From assembly GCA_030248195.1 (NCBI GenBank), contig JASAND010022070.1, positions 33,241 through 97,240 of the forward strand: 64,000 nucleotides of DNA, given 5' to 3'. A program made the position numbers and the translations under genes. The DNA is from Trissonchulus latispiculum (taxonomy: Eukaryota; Nematoda; Enoplea; Enoplida; Ironidae). Positions 22,764 through 34,002 of this stretch are shown piece after piece; the stretch's first letter is position 1; each line of letters opens with the position of its first letter. The notes beneath the pieces are model-generated. The model searched no databases, had not been told where the DNA came from, and saw only the letters and a list, made by a program, of their open reading frames with translations.

Positions 22764-23334
22764 GTGAAGTGTGTGAAGTTAACACTGCAGTATACTGAGT
22801 GCTCTTACTGTATCTTTTGTTGAATATTTGACACACAGAATTAGCATCGAAAACAGTTGACGTCATAGGTCAAATTCGGAACATAGAGAAACAATCAATT
22901 ATTTTAATTTGTGTAGATGGTTGGCTTAGGTAATTTCGTTTCAATATAAAAGAGTCTGTAGGAACCAGTTTAGTTGAGTTGAGTTGGGGGTTAAGTGTCG
23001 AGTAAGGCTCCGTCATTCCCGTAGAATAAGACCTCCAGACTTTTATAGTAGTATTTTATATTGTACTCGTCGTCTCTTGCTATTACTGGATTATATTTTG
23101 TATTACGATTTTGTCTATCTGTTGGAATCTTGCACCATTTTTGTTGATCATAATAAAGTTGAGTTTTGTAATTTTTCGTAGGATTATCTGGATAGGAGAG
23201 TAATTTTAAACTTAGAGTTTTTAGCATCACACTCCTTAGACTAGAACCTTAGAACCTGCACTTAGTTTCCTAAATTTATACGAAGTCCGGTCTTTATTTC
23301 GAAGTAGTAAGAACATATAGCACCAAACTTTACA
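22764..23334 (+). mobile_element. 5' LTR of the gag-protease retrotransposon
   Basis: The 3' boundary is set by TTTACA at 23329-23334, just before a primer binding site. The left boundary (TGTGAAG near 22764) is a guess. LTR-like signals occur in the right order: TATAAAAG near 22945, then AATAAAG near 23151 as a polyadenylation signal. No matching 3' LTR was found in the window, as the element is truncated on its right. Confidence 0.55.
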
Positions 23335-23338
23335 GATG

Positions 23339-23352
23339 TGGCGACCGTGACT
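23339..23352 (+). promoter_or_regulatory. primer binding site (tRNA primer)
   Basis: TGGCGACCGTGACT lies four bases after the presumed LTR end. A TGG-started, tRNA-3'-end-like stretch just past the 5' LTR is where reverse transcription is primed. The tRNA identity was not determined. Confidence 0.55.
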
Positions 23353-23359
23353 GAGGTAG

Positions 23360-26300
23360 ATGTTAAAAACTTTTTCTGTAAATTATTCACCTCCAGTTAC
23401 TCGCGCTATAGCAAAACGTCAGAGAGACGTCATTTTGCTTTTTGACGAGTTACCTGATTGTGAAATTTCGCAAATTTCTCAAAATTCTGGTGTAATGGCG
23501 GACCCTAATTTTTCCGGACCCCAAGATCTCAACCACCCCCCAGGAACCAGTGGTGTGTCGGGGAAGCGCTCAAAATTCTGCTCAAAATGGGGGGAATGAT
23601 GGCGTCAGGTCTTCCACTACTGGGGGGCAGCTACAAATTGGTTGAGAGGGGGAACCGGCCGTGATCTCCCCCAGAATAATGGTCGGGGGGCTGGGGGTTT
23701 TTCGGGAATCTTCTCTCGACAGCTTTTTGGGGGCCTCGCCTAGATTCGGGGGGACCCATATGCGTAGGTTTCCTCCTCCCTTTCCCCCCCCCGTGTTCAT
23801 GTCACTCCGGATTCTCCAGCTCAAGTTGGGAATGAAACTTCTGTAAAAGTTTTGGAAGGCGCGTCAGAAGGTCTTGCGGCTGGATTTGGCTCTCCTCAGG
23901 GGACGGAGTCGGTTACCGGGAGTTCGGGGGGAGACTCCGCCCGGCCTGACTTCCGTGCACAGAAAAAGCTCCCCGATCTAGACACTTATTTGGAAATGGC
24001 TTTCGAAAAAGGAGAGGGTGGCCTCTATGATGTTTTGCAAGAATTTTTTGATCAGAACTGTAAAGATCCAGGTCTGCCATTGATTTCAGTGGCGGAACTT
24101 TATCATTATGAGAAAGGGAGCGACCCCCACCCTCAGTCTCGGGGAGAGACCTTGTAGAGACTGGGAGTGGGCGACAAACCCCTTCGGAGGAGTTGATCCA
24201 GCTGACAGACTCTGAGGCGCCCCCTCAGGAGGGTCAACCCCCCAAAACTTCGGCAGTGTTGCCCATTCCTTCAGGTGAACAGTCGGACCCGCCGGCACAG
24301 TCTCAAGATGGTCAAACTTCGGCTTCTAGAAATTCTCCGGCTGTGGCTGGTACAGATCCTGTGCCTGGGACGTGGGGTCTGGCAGAAGGATTCGTCTGGT
24401 GTCCTACCTGTCCACAATACCCGCAAGGTACGTATATGCGAGTCCTCCAAAGTCATGGCGCAGGGACTCAGGAAGACTCCGGAGGTCAAACACAAGGGCC
24501 ACGATATTTTTATGAACCTCAGACGAATCAATACTACAGATATAATTACGAAGGTCACCCTGTTTACCCTTTCATACCGAATGGGGGGCCCCAAGGGGGC
24601 ACCCCGGAGCAATCAAATTGCTGCGGAACGGACTCAGGGCAATCTACCTCTGAGAGGTGCTCCTCAACCTCCAAATAACGTCCCAGGCCGGAGGTGCGGC
24701 GGACGCACGACAGCAACAAAATTATCTAGAGCCTCCACCGGTGCCCTTGCCCGACCACAATGGTCGCGCTGGAACGCCCAGTACGGGGGGTCAGACTTCC
24801 CCAACCTCCCCCGTTGACGCCCCCGGGACTCGGCCCAGTTCAGGCGGACAATGCGCTATATTACACGTCTAGACGGGAAAAAACCCCGTCTACGGTTCTT
24901 AGGCGCCCAACTCCTCCCACCATGGAGGCAATTGATGCGTCAGTTTTATCCCATGACGCTCGACTCTACCGCACATATATGGGCATACTATGGGAGGTAC
25001 CCAAATCCGAGCCTGAAACTATGGTGGAAAAATGGTTTCCACAGTTCGAGTCCACGGCTAATACTTACCAAATCCCTCAGAACTAACATCTACAATAAGT
25101 TAGGGAGTAAGGCCCAGGTGTATGCGGCAAGGGTGGATCCTTCGGTGACAGATTCTTATGCCAGGTTTAAGGAACTCTTGCAATCTCAATTTCCGCGAAC
25201 CAAATTGTCCATGGCGGACCGCTACACAGGCTTTGTATAGCGCAAACAGAGGCCGGGGGAGCATGCCCGTTAAAGTTCATTTCGGAACATCAGGCCATGT
25301 CATTGGACATTTGGAAGTACCAAGACGAAAGGGTCCGCCACTGTGTCCATCAAACGTTTCTAGGAATTCACCCAAGGTACGAGGGGGCTCTCGCATCAGC
25401 TTTTAGAGGAGAGGAATCGTCCCTTCAGCAAATCTTTCGTATCGTAGATAAGGTTGATTCACGCTCCCCTAAACCTGAGCTAGAGTCGCCTACGTATCTC
25501 TCCCCAGTCTACCAGCTAGACTCGAGGGAGACGGGAGCCACCGGATGTACTCCAAGTACCACTCCACAGCTTGCCATTGCACAGGAATTACAGGTTATGA
25601 AAGAATATTTCGAACAGAAAATTGCTAAGATGTCGCGGTCAGAGGATAGAGCTGCTGAGAAATGTTCATACTGTAATAGAAGGGGTCATGACCCAGATAA
25701 GTGCGGGGATAAGTATCCGAATTTGACCCCGTCTAACTGGACTAATCCCCGGAGAAACCCTCGGCGGGAGCAGGTTGCGGGGGTGGAATACAATCAGGCC
25801 GGTTAGGCGGCCCAACAAAATTTTTACCCTCCCCCGTTCCCACAGTATGGGCAACCTCTGCCCGAACAGTATGCATCCCCCTCCATCAACAACAGTGGCA
25901 GCCGGCACCGGCTCACCCACCGTTGCCCCCGGCACCTTTGCTACAGCAACAGCAGTGGCAACCGGCCCCACATCAGCAATATGGGGTGCCGATACAACAG
26001 ACCCAGGTGAGCATGCAGCAAAATTTTGTCACGGCCACCCCGCAACACCAAGGGCCGGCTCCGCCTACTCCGGGGGGGGGCCCTCGCCGGGTGTTCCAAC
26101 TTTGGTTCCGGTCCCTTCCGGGGGACACCCCCTGGTCAGCAACCTCAACAGAATCTGGTGGGACTTATTGAAACTCAGGAGGTTCGAAATCAACATATTT
26201 TCGTCTTGGACACCGAACGGGGTCCCTACGCCAACCTCGAACCTATTACGCAACTTTTTTCAACTATCCAGTGGAATTTTTTAACCTTACTAGCTGCGTA

Positions 26301-26751
26301 CGGAAGTGATCACGAGTTCATGATGAAATTTTTTCATACGGTGAGGGACCAGTTAGACACACTGTTGAGTTTAGCGATGGAGGAGTGGCCCGATGCAATT
26401 CATTGGGACGACATCCTCCCCCGGAACCTCGCCTGGACTGCTTCGGGAACAATAGCCCGTAGTTAAGCGGAGATAGTATGGCCTCCCCTGTATACGGTGG
26501 GGGTGGCGCTGTGCCTTTGGGGGGTGTCCCTGGCTCAGTAGCGAGCTCCTTTGCCATCACGGGGCAGGTTGACGCCAATTTTCCTGCTCCTGGGCCGGAT
26601 CATCGGGCTGGAAACGGGGTGGACGCGCCCAGCTCTTTCTCTCGGAGCCCTGGGGGTCAGGATATCACTACTTTTCATTGGGTTTCTGTGTTCCCTCAAA
26701 CTTCGACAGAACTAGAACTTGAGGCGGTCTTGGCCGCTGGCGATAATATAC
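23360..26751 (+). pseudogene. LTR-retrotransposon gag and pre-protease region, decayed
   Basis: Several plus-strand frames in succession (23360-23599, 23852-24157, 24193-24678, 25297-25806, 26026-26466, 26478-26751) carry one Gag-like polyprotein broken by frameshifts and stops. The Gag nature is shown by a zinc knuckle, CSYCNRRGHDPDKC (C-x2-C-x4-H-x4-C), at 25663-25704, preceded by a coiled-coil-like segment (ELQVMKEYFEQKIAKM). Long Pro/Gly/Gln-rich stretches flank these. The last frame is cut at 26751 by insertion of another LTR element and resumes at 28555. Local GC content is clearly higher than in the neighbouring DNA, as in many LTR elements. Confidence 0.8.
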
Positions 26752-26952
26752 TGTAAGGGATTTGAGAAAATAATCGGTTTCATATTGAAAAAAGGCTTCT
26801 TGTAAAAAACGGCTCAGTTTTTTCTAGATTTGATCCAGGACGGTAACCTGTGACTATACAGATACGTGTTTGTTTGACTATGTTTCATGCTGGCAGTTAA
26901 TTAAACCATTTCTCGTTCTATTTCATCATCACGTTCAGTCAACTGCCGTGGA
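26752..26952 (+). repeat. 5' LTR of the nested element
   Basis: TGTAAGGG...CCTTACA, about 200 bp, repeated at 28349-28554. Short inverted ends TGTAAG/CTTACA are typical of LTRs. Confidence 0.92.
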
Positions 26953-26961
26953 CCTTACAAT

Positions 26962-27732
26962 TTGGAGGGGGCGCCCGGGCGCCCATTTTCAAAATGGACC
27001 GAAGCTTTCCCGACGAAGACAATGGACGCCAGGGAAGTAGCCCGGTTGCTGGTTGAAGAGGTAGTAGCACGGTTTGGCTGCCCTGAAGTTATTCTTTCCG
27101 ATCGAGGGAAAAGTTTTACTTCACGGGTCATTAAACAGACGGCTGCTCTGTTATCATGCAAGAAGGTAGAAACCACAGCTTACCATCCCCAGGGCAATGG
27201 CCTGGCCGAGAGGACCGTGCGCACCTTAAAGGGTATATTATCAAATTATGTTAACCGGAAATTTACCAATTGGGATGAGTATCTGCCTTACGCAATGTTC
27301 GCCATGCGTACTTCGGTAAACTCATCAACTGGATTCACTCCTTTCGAACTTGTTTACGGTAAGACACCACGTTTACCCTTAGATGTCGCAGATTTTAATG
27401 ACACCTTGACCACTGAGAATTGTACCGCGGCAGGCTATGCGCGCAAACTTAGTAGGGTTCTCCAATCGATGCATTCCGAGGCCAGTAAACACTTGGAGAG
27501 TGCCCAACGTTCCCAGCAGCACTATTACAATTCAGCGAAAAAGCGGTTTCCAGCTTTCCAGGCAGGAGATCAGGTGCTGGTGCGGATACTACCGAAACCA
27601 AGATTTGGGCCAAAATGGATAGGTAACTGCGAAATACTTGAGCAAACATCTCCAGTGAACTATAGGGTGTGGAACAGAGACACGGGGGAAGAACTACTTT
27701 GTCACTCCAATAATGTGAAGTCTATGGAATGA
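26962..27732 (+). CDS. Ty3/gypsy integrase, catalytic core (partial) and C-terminal domain
   Basis: An intact frame of 256 codons. FSKWTEAFPT near residue 10 is the start of the DDE core. The second catalytic Asp is in VILSDRGKSF (about residue 47), and the Glu is in NGLAERTVRTLKG (about residue 83). FELVYGKTPRLP follows, then the GPKWIG-x-CEILEQ...YRV pattern of the gypsy C-terminal (GPY/F-like) domain. The first catalytic Asp, normally just upstream of FSKW, and the HHCC zinc domain are missing, because the frame begins immediately after the LTR at the internal deletion. The ATG used is therefore fortuitous. As it stands it should not be an active integrase. Confidence 0.88.
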   Translation: MEGAPGRPFSKWTEAFPTKTMDAREVARLLVEEVVARFGCPEVILSDRGKSFTSRVIKQTAALLSCKKVETTAYHPQGNGLAERTVRTLKGILSNYVNRKFTNWDEYLPYAMFAMRTSVNSSTGFTPFELVYGKTPRLPLDVADFNDTLTTENCTAAGYARKLSRVLQSMHSEASKHLESAQRSQQHYYNSAKKRFPAFQAGDQVLVRILPKPRFGPKWIGNCEILEQTSPVNYRVWNRDTGEELLCHSNNVKSME

Positions 27733-28348
27733 ATTTACTGAGTTAAAAGCAAAATCCCACCTGCGACTGCGAGGCGTCCTGGCCTCTTTACAAAGCAGCA
27801 AGGTGTAGGTGGAATTTTGTTAGTGTTTGTGAGTAAGATTTATTTAGTTTTGGGGGGGGGGTAGGCACTGTCCGTTTAATTAAAAGACTGTCTCATAACT
27901 GTGTACAGAGTCCAACGGTGTCTTGATTTTAGCTTGGATTTTTGTTTGGAGTTTTTGCTGGTGAGGAATTTTTCCTGGTTTTCGAGGCGTCCTGGCTTCA
28001 CGAAAGGCAAACAGTTCAAATTCCTGCACTGCCACTGCAAAACCTTACAAGTCGCACTCGACACCTGTTTCTTTAGTTTTATTCAGGCAGTACCGGTCTC
28101 TAGGTGTACTCTCATACATTTTATTTATTTATTTACTACTTTATTTAATATATTAGCAAACGCCACGCAGTGTATATTATTATAAGTATCAATAATAGGC
28201 ATTGAATCCTGTTTTACTTGACCTCGCGGTTTCCCTCTGGTCGGGCTAACGTTTGTATGCAAACCTTCATTGAAAGTGCTCGTCTGCTACTCGTTTATAT
28301 TATGTACTCTGTCTGTATTACAGCTTTTAGACAAAGGGGGAGGAATTG
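27733..28348. other. long 3' untranslated region of the nested LTR element
   Basis: About 600 bp between the integrase stop and the right LTR. It has a G10 run near 27852, repeated 'GAGGCGTCCTGGC' segments (near 27770 and 27985), and the terminal polypurine tract at about 28332-28348. No coding frame with motifs. Confidence 0.6.
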
Positions 28349-28554
28349 TAAGGGATTTGAGAAAATAATCGGTTTCATATTGAAAAAAGGCTTCTTGTAA
28401 AAAACGGCTCAGTTTTCTCTAGATTTGATCCAGGACGGTAACCTGTGACTATACAGATACGTGTTTGTTTGACTATGTTTCATGCTGGCAGTTAATTAAA
28501 CCATTTCTCGTTCTATTTCATCATCACGTTCAGTCAACTGCCGTGGACCTTACA
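28349..28554 (+). repeat. 3' LTR of the nested element
   Basis: Near-identical to 26752-26952. The visible difference is in the T-run before CTAG (TTTTTTCTAG against TTTTCTCTAG). Confidence 0.9.
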
Positions 28555-28905
28555 TATACCAGCCATTATGATCAATGTCCAGGGTCAGTCTTTACTGGCC
28601 ATTTTGGACACAGGAGCGTCTATCTCAATCATCAGTAAGGCGGGATAGGATCGTCTCCTCCGGGCGGGGGTAGACTTGGTGATTCAACACCCCGATTCCA
28701 TCCGGGCACGCACTTCCGAGAACACTTCATTGAAAATTGTAGGTAAAGTTTAGTTTTGTTCCAGCTGGGTAGCCTCCAATTTGGTTGGCTTTTTCATTTA
28801 GCTCCGGAATTTCATAAGGACGTGTTAGTCGGCACTGATTTTATAAAAAATTATAGCTGGGATGTGCTTTTCTCGAGAAATGTTCTTCATATGAACGGAC
28901 TTGAT
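28555..28905 (+). pseudogene. retropepsin of the outer LTR retrotransposon, decayed
   Basis: Directly after the nested element, in the frame left at 26751, comes LLAILDTGASISIIS: the aspartic protease active site DTGA (Asp codon at 28607). An in-frame stop follows near 28648. Further on, LAPEFHKDVLVGTDFIKNY near 28795-28855 matches the second conserved protease segment (hydrophobic-G-x-D-F). The element ends abruptly where a minus-strand LINE begins, so its RT, RNase H and integrase are not in this window. Confidence 0.8.
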
Positions 28906-30242
28906 TACGTAACAAAATTTTGCTTAATAAGAAATAATGTGCGACGAGCTTTAGCATTAATCGAATCTACATGCTCAGACACGCATAGACGGGAGTTGAT
29001 ATAGACCCCCAGGTCATTGGAACCATCAACTATCTCTAAAGCCGTATTAGATAGATTTTGACCCAAATGAGTATTGTTACGTCCCAAATGGAGCACAACT
29101 GTTTTATGAATAGCTACCGTTAGCTGCCACTCGTTAACCCATTCATTTAAAAGGTCAAGTTTCTCTTGCAAAACAATATTTCTATTAGCTCCGTTTTAAA
29201 ATAATTTGATACCGTCAGCATAAGCAGCATGACAAGAACCCCCCAATAAAAGTAACAACTCATTTATGTATATGAGAAACAAAGTAGGGCCACAAACAGA
29301 TCCTTGTGGTACACCACTAGTCACATAACGCCAATCCGAAAAAGAATTATCAATACAAACCTTCTGACGACGATTTGAAATAAATTATATAATGAAAGTT
29401 AGAAAACGACCAGTGATTCCATAAGCTATGAGTCGTTGCTCTATTTTAAGGATTGAAAGTGAGTTATAGGCTTTTTTCAAATCAATATATACCACATCCA
29501 CAGCTTGTTTTTTATCCAATGCAAGACTCCAGTCATTACCACAACGAAGTAAGTTTGTAACAGTAGAACGACCTTTAAGAAATCCATGTTGACTACTAGA
29601 AAAAATATTATTATCCATGCAAAAACGCATTAAGTTCCTATTTATAAATGCATCAACAGGTCTAGCTGCACCACAGGTTAAAGAAACATCTCTATAGTTT
29701 TCGACAGAATTTCGGGATCCCTTATTTTTGAAAATAGGAGCAACATTGGCATCTTTCCACTCTCGAGGCAAGGTACCTAATCGCAAACCAAAATCAGTAA
29801 TCAGAAACAAAGGAAAAGCAAGCTCAGCTGTAAATTTACGATAAAAAAGATAAGGTATTCCATCAGGACCAGTTACTAAACTCGACTTCAAACTCAATAA
29901 CGATTCATATACATCAAGAACAGTAATACCAACTTCATCTAATAATACATTATTATAATGTACTATAGCAGGTCGATGGCCATCATCGTTTATATAAACA
30001 GAACCGAAATGGTTGTTCAACAAGTCACATTTATCCCCGTTACATTTTACTTTATTACCTTGAGAATCAATCAGAGTAGGCACCCCGGCTTTCGCTTTTA
30101 ACTTTTGATTAGCATATCGAAAAAATTTTTTCGTGTTTCTATTTTTTGCCAGTCTATTTTCATGTTGCTCCATAAAATTACTCAATTCTCGACGAAACAG
30201 TTCACTTAACATAACGTATTCCCTTTTAGATAACATATCCAT
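28905..30242 (-). pseudogene. LINE ORF2, reverse transcriptase domain (dead)
   Basis: The frame 30242-29385 carries RT hallmarks: SSLVTGPDGIPYLFY, LPREWKDANVAPIFK, SVENYRDVSLT, QHGFLKGRS and DVVYIDLKKAYNS (motif A region). Past a frame break, VTSGVPQGSV...LFLIYINEL follows near 29330-29240. The catalytic box reads YADG instead of YADD (near 29223-29212). A stop comes soon after, before the last frame 29171-28905 (LLNEWVNEWQL, LGVYINSRL). The family looks like a CR1/jockey-type non-LTR element. The loss of the second Asp of the box and the stops make it inactive. Confidence 0.88.
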
Positions 30243-30641
30243 TTGTCAAGTCCAAGTTTTAAAGGCACCAATTCTTTGGTTATCAAGCCGTTTTAACCGT
30301 TCAGGCCAAACCATCGTTGATTTTGTAGCTTTAACCAGTGGAACGAAAGCATCAATCACATTTTAAATTAAAGCTAGAAAAACCTAAAGAAATTTGAGCT
30401 TTATTAAACTAGACCAAAACGATTCTACAATACCAATTTCATGATCTACATTAGCCCAAAACACATTAATCCAGTTAATATTATTCAAAACGGAACTGAT
30501 AAGTACACTGTCCATAATAAAAAAATTACGAAGCATTTCGGATTTTTCTCGGAAACTGCACGTAATTTTAAATCGAATACCAGCATGATCAGAATTTCCT
30601 AAAGGAGCATCAACAGAGAAATACTTAATTTACATTAGAGG

Positions 30642-31180
30642 TCAGAAGTAAATCAAGCAAATTCGGGGGACGAAATCTGGTAGGCTCAGTAATAAGTTGG
30701 GATAAACAACAGTCTGATACAACATCAGAAAATCCCTTTCTCTAAAGTTAGCCGACGACAAAGTATCCCATTTTATTCCCGGCATGTTAAAATCACCACA
30801 AAATACAAGCTCATACACACCCTCAGAATTTTCACAGATGTATGATATGTCACTGATTACAGCATCTAAGGCATCTGTATCACCCGGGGGTCGATACATA
30901 CAAACAAAACGCAGTAAGCTAGGCCTAAAGCAAAAGTCAACTACTAAACATTCAGAAGTTAAAGACTCATTTAAACTCAGAAAAGAATAATCAAGACTTT
31001 TCTTGAACACTACTGCAACACCACCTCCACGACGAGTCCTATCCTTTCTTATCAATTCAAAATTTTTGTCAGATAAAACTTCGATAGAGCTGACAGATTC
31101 ATCAAGTTTGGTTTAACAAAGAGCAATAACGCCGAAAGATGAAACCAAATAACTCAATTCCAATTTCTTACTCAAGATAC
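30642..31180 (-). pseudogene. LINE ORF2, APE-type endonuclease domain (dead)
   Basis: The main frame 31055-30642 contains RTRRGGGVAVVFKK, VCMYRPPGDTD and LVFCGDFNMPGIKWD, the usual order of an apurinic-type LINE endonuclease. Upstream, near 31180-31110, CNVNGILSKKLEL and GVIALC precede TKLDESVSS. The codon where the conserved catalytic Glu is expected (E-T-x-L) is TAA at about 31124. Frameshifts separate this from the RT part. Confidence 0.8.
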
Positions 31181-31264
31181 CGTTCACATTACAATAGTAA
31201 CAAGACAATAATCGGCTATCAAGTACATAGTCACATCGATACTCAATATGCATATCAAAATCAT

Positions 31265-32405
31265 TCAGTTTCCCTGATCAGTTACAGTCACAGGAAGAGC
31301 AGAGGAGGTAGTAGGCCTAGGAGCGGAATTTCGGCCACCCGCCGCAACAGGCACCGCAGGCGAACGCCCCAGAAACCGTAGACCCGGAGGGACATGGTCA
31401 GGGTTCATTCCTAAGGGAGGAACACCACGTCTGGCCACATCAATGTAGCGGGGAATAAGTGACGGAGTAGTACTGGAAGATCCCAAACGTCGACCATTGA
31501 AGGGTGCAGCGAAGACAGGGGCCGGTTTTATGTAGGTGACAATTAAACCCTACCGATGCTCAGCAGCGGCAGATCTAAGGGCCTGGCGTTCCTGAAAAGT
31601 CATGTCTCTGCGCAAACCCCAGCCCTGGGGGAATTTTTGTTCCCGAGCCAGATCCAGTATCTTGCGTTTGTAACGCAAATTGGACACCTGGACCTTCAAT
31701 AAGCGAGGACCATTGCGCTGAGGCGCATCTCTCCAACAGTCCAAAATAGCTTCCGGTGGAACCCCAGCCTCCACCAGGGCCTCCTTGATAGTCATAATAT
31801 CCTCCTTACCCTGTTCTTCAGGCACACCAAAAACGCAGATCTTATCCTTTTTTCACGAATTTCTTCCAGTTCAGAAAAACTGTCGAACAGAGTCGAAGCC
31901 GTGACCTTAGAAATAGATGACACCAGTTTATCCATAATGACATCAAGATTAAAAGACGAAATAAAGTTATCTATTTGGCCTCAAGAGCATTCAATTTGTC
32001 CAAAATAGGGTCCCCGGTTGGGGCGGTCGGTGGGCCAGTGGGGGGCCCGTTGCCGGCCCCTGCCCCATCGATGGGACCGTAACCCCCAGGCAAAGCTCGA
32101 CGGTTCACAAATCACGAAATTCAGTTCATTCATGCTTCATTTGCGCCATCTCAGCGAAATATTAGGGCGAGACTGAACTGAAGGCTTACAGCCATCGCAT
32201 AAGAATACCAGGCCAGCAGATTCGTCATTCGTAGTACTAATCGCGCACAGACACGATGAATACGCCCAGCGCAACAAAAGCAAGCAATGGCGTCCCCGTC
32301 ACTGGAGACCGCAGAATGGCAAAAACAGCAGGAGGAAGCCATAATAATCAGAAATAATAACCAAATTAAGCAGAAATAGAAAAATATATAAATCCAGTAA
32401 GCCAA
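31265..32405 (-). pseudogene. LINE ORF1 remains with PHD-like zinc finger
   Basis: Three minus-strand frames. The first, from a Met near 32342, gives CCFCHSAVSSDGDAIACFCC followed by H-x2-VC: a C-x2-C...C-x2-C...H-x2-C pattern like the PHD-type finger seen in ORF1 of some CR1-type LINEs. The second (31825-31550) has LLKVQVSNLRYKRKILDLAR and GLRRDMTFQERQALR, resembling the RNA-binding part of LINE ORF1 proteins. The third (31486-31265) is Pro/Ser-rich. Frameshifts separate them. The order and strand match an ORF1 upstream of the endonuclease-RT ORF2. Confidence 0.65.
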
Positions 32406-32420
32406 GGATAAATGAAATGA

Positions 32421-33415
32421 CGTAAATCAACCGGATAATCCAATAGAAAGCAAAGCACTGATGACGTCCGTAAAAAAGAATGCAAATCTGAAAAAGAATG
32501 CAAATCTAAAAAAAGAATGCAAATCTAAAAAAAGAATGCAAATCTAAAAAAGAATGCAAATCTAAAAAAGAATGCAAATCTAAAAAAGAATGCAAATCTA
32601 AAAAAGAATGCAAATCTCTAAAAAGAATGCAAATCTCTAAAAAGAATTTAAATATTAAACAGATAATTAGTTTAATTAATTAGTAATACTTAGACCAATT
32701 TCAGCCCAGGCTCATTAATATTAATAATATTACTAATATTACTAAATAATCAGTTAACTAATAAATATAATTATGTGACCGAAGTTAATTCAGCATGTGT
32801 ATATTACGTCGACACCAAGATTAATGTAACAGGTTTGCCCAATCTTATGTAATAACTGACACAAAATGGTAATCACCCATTTTCAGATTTGCATTGTTAA
32901 CTTTGTTATTCCTATGAGCCTACCAGAAGGCTGCTAACAGGGAGAGACAGGTTTGAGTCCTCAGTATGCTAAAGATATGAGCCTACCAGAAGGCTGCTAA
33001 CAGGGAGATATTAAGTAGAGACAGGTTTGAGTCCTCAGTATGCTAAAGATATTAGCCTACCAGAAGGCTGCCAACAGGGAGAGACAGGTTTGAGTCCTCA
33101 GCATGCTAAACATATGAGTCTGGGCTGAAATTGGTCTAAGTATTACTAATTAATTAAACTAATTATCTGTTTAATATTTTCATTCTTTTTAGAGATTTGC
33201 ATTCTTTTTAGAGATTTGCATTCTTTTTTAGATTTGCATTCTTTCTTAGATTTGCATTCTTTTTTAGATTTGCATTCTTTTTTTAGATTTGCATTCTTTT
33301 TTAGATTTGCATTCTTTTTTGGATTTGCATTCTTTTTTAGATTTGCATTCTTTTTTACGGACGTCATCAGTGCTTTGCTTTCTATTGGATTATCCGATTA
33401 TCCGGTTGATTTACG
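32421..33415. mobile_element. foldback element with ATGCAAAT minisatellite arms
   Basis: The outer ends CGTAAATCAACCGGATAATC and TCCGGTTGATTTACG are inverted. Each arm (about 300 bp) carries nine copies of a 17-19 bp unit AAAAAAGAATGCAAATCT (32473-32650, inverted at 33178-33355). It continues inward through CAGATAATTAGTTTAATTAA and GACCAATTTCAGCCCAG, mirrored near 33120-33170. The spacer (32915-33118) has three direct copies of GCCTACCAGAAGGCTGC followed by AGACAGGTTTGAGTCCTCAG. No coding capacity; Phe/Lys-rich frames through it are artefacts. Confidence 0.85.
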
Positions 33416-33420
33416 CTATT

Positions 33421-33815
33421 AGCTATTATCAAGAGTACATAATATATAAGACTGTGACAGCAGGCAAGCTCTCCGTTATCAGCTTAACGTACATGCTCTG
33501 CACGCTAACGCCTGACCCCATACACAAACGTGTATGCTCACTTCAAAGAAATTCGCACGCTGTCTTTGCTTTATAAAGCTCGAAGCAGACACAAATTGGA
33601 CGCACGCAGGCGTTGTGTTTTCGAGCTTTAACACGTAAAGATATGGCGAGTGAACGTACAGAAACGTGTACTGGGTACACATTTGTGGGGGGGGTCACTA
33701 GGTACACGTTTGTGTATGGGGTCAGCCGTTAGCGTGCAGAGCATGTACCTTGAGCTGATAACAGAGAGCCTGCCAGCTGTCACACTCTTATCTATTATGT
33801 ACTCTTGCTATTATC
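33421..33815. mobile_element. short foldback element, family 2
   Basis: Mirrored landmarks are AGAGTACATAATA, CTCTCCGTTATCAGCT, CATGCTCTGCACGCTAACG and ACCCCATACACAAACGTGTA. The two arms span about 33421-33545 and 33690-33815. A relative lies at 58205-58518 with the same TGTTATCAG...CTCTGTTCGCTAGCGGCTGACCC order. Non-coding. Confidence 0.75.
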
Positions 33816-34002
33816 TATTATTATTAAAACTATTAGCTAAGTGCGCAGGAACCCGTGTTTTTATACTACTGATTACAGCACAAGACAGCCAAATATAGAG
33901 GTGGGGCAGGTTCTCAATTTTCAAAACCGGTTCCGGTTAAACTAATTAAAGTATTTCAAATCAACTAAATCGCTATTAAATTAATGTTATTGAGAAAAAG
34001 TT

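Larger units (their letters stand above)
26752..28554 (+). mobile_element. nested, internally deleted LTR retrotransposon with TSD TATAC
   Basis: Two near-identical direct repeats, 26752-26952 and about 28349-28554, start TGTAAGGG and end CCTTACA. They flank 1.4 kb of internal sequence. The 5-bp duplication TATAC lies on both sides (26747-26751 and 28555-28559). A polypurine tract (ACAAAGGGGGAGGAAT) immediately precedes the right LTR. Inside is an integrase frame but no gag, protease, RT or RNase H, so it is a deletion derivative. The LTRs differ at only one or a few positions, indicating recent insertion into the older gag-protease element. Confidence 0.92.

Noticed and set aside
32470..33360. 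CRISPR-like array
   Set aside because: Repeats are an A/T-rich minisatellite without unique spacers, in an animal genome.
33146..33422. Lys/Asn-rich and Phe/His-rich repeat proteins on both strands
   Set aside because: They are translations of the AAAAAAGAATGCAAATCT minisatellite, not genes.
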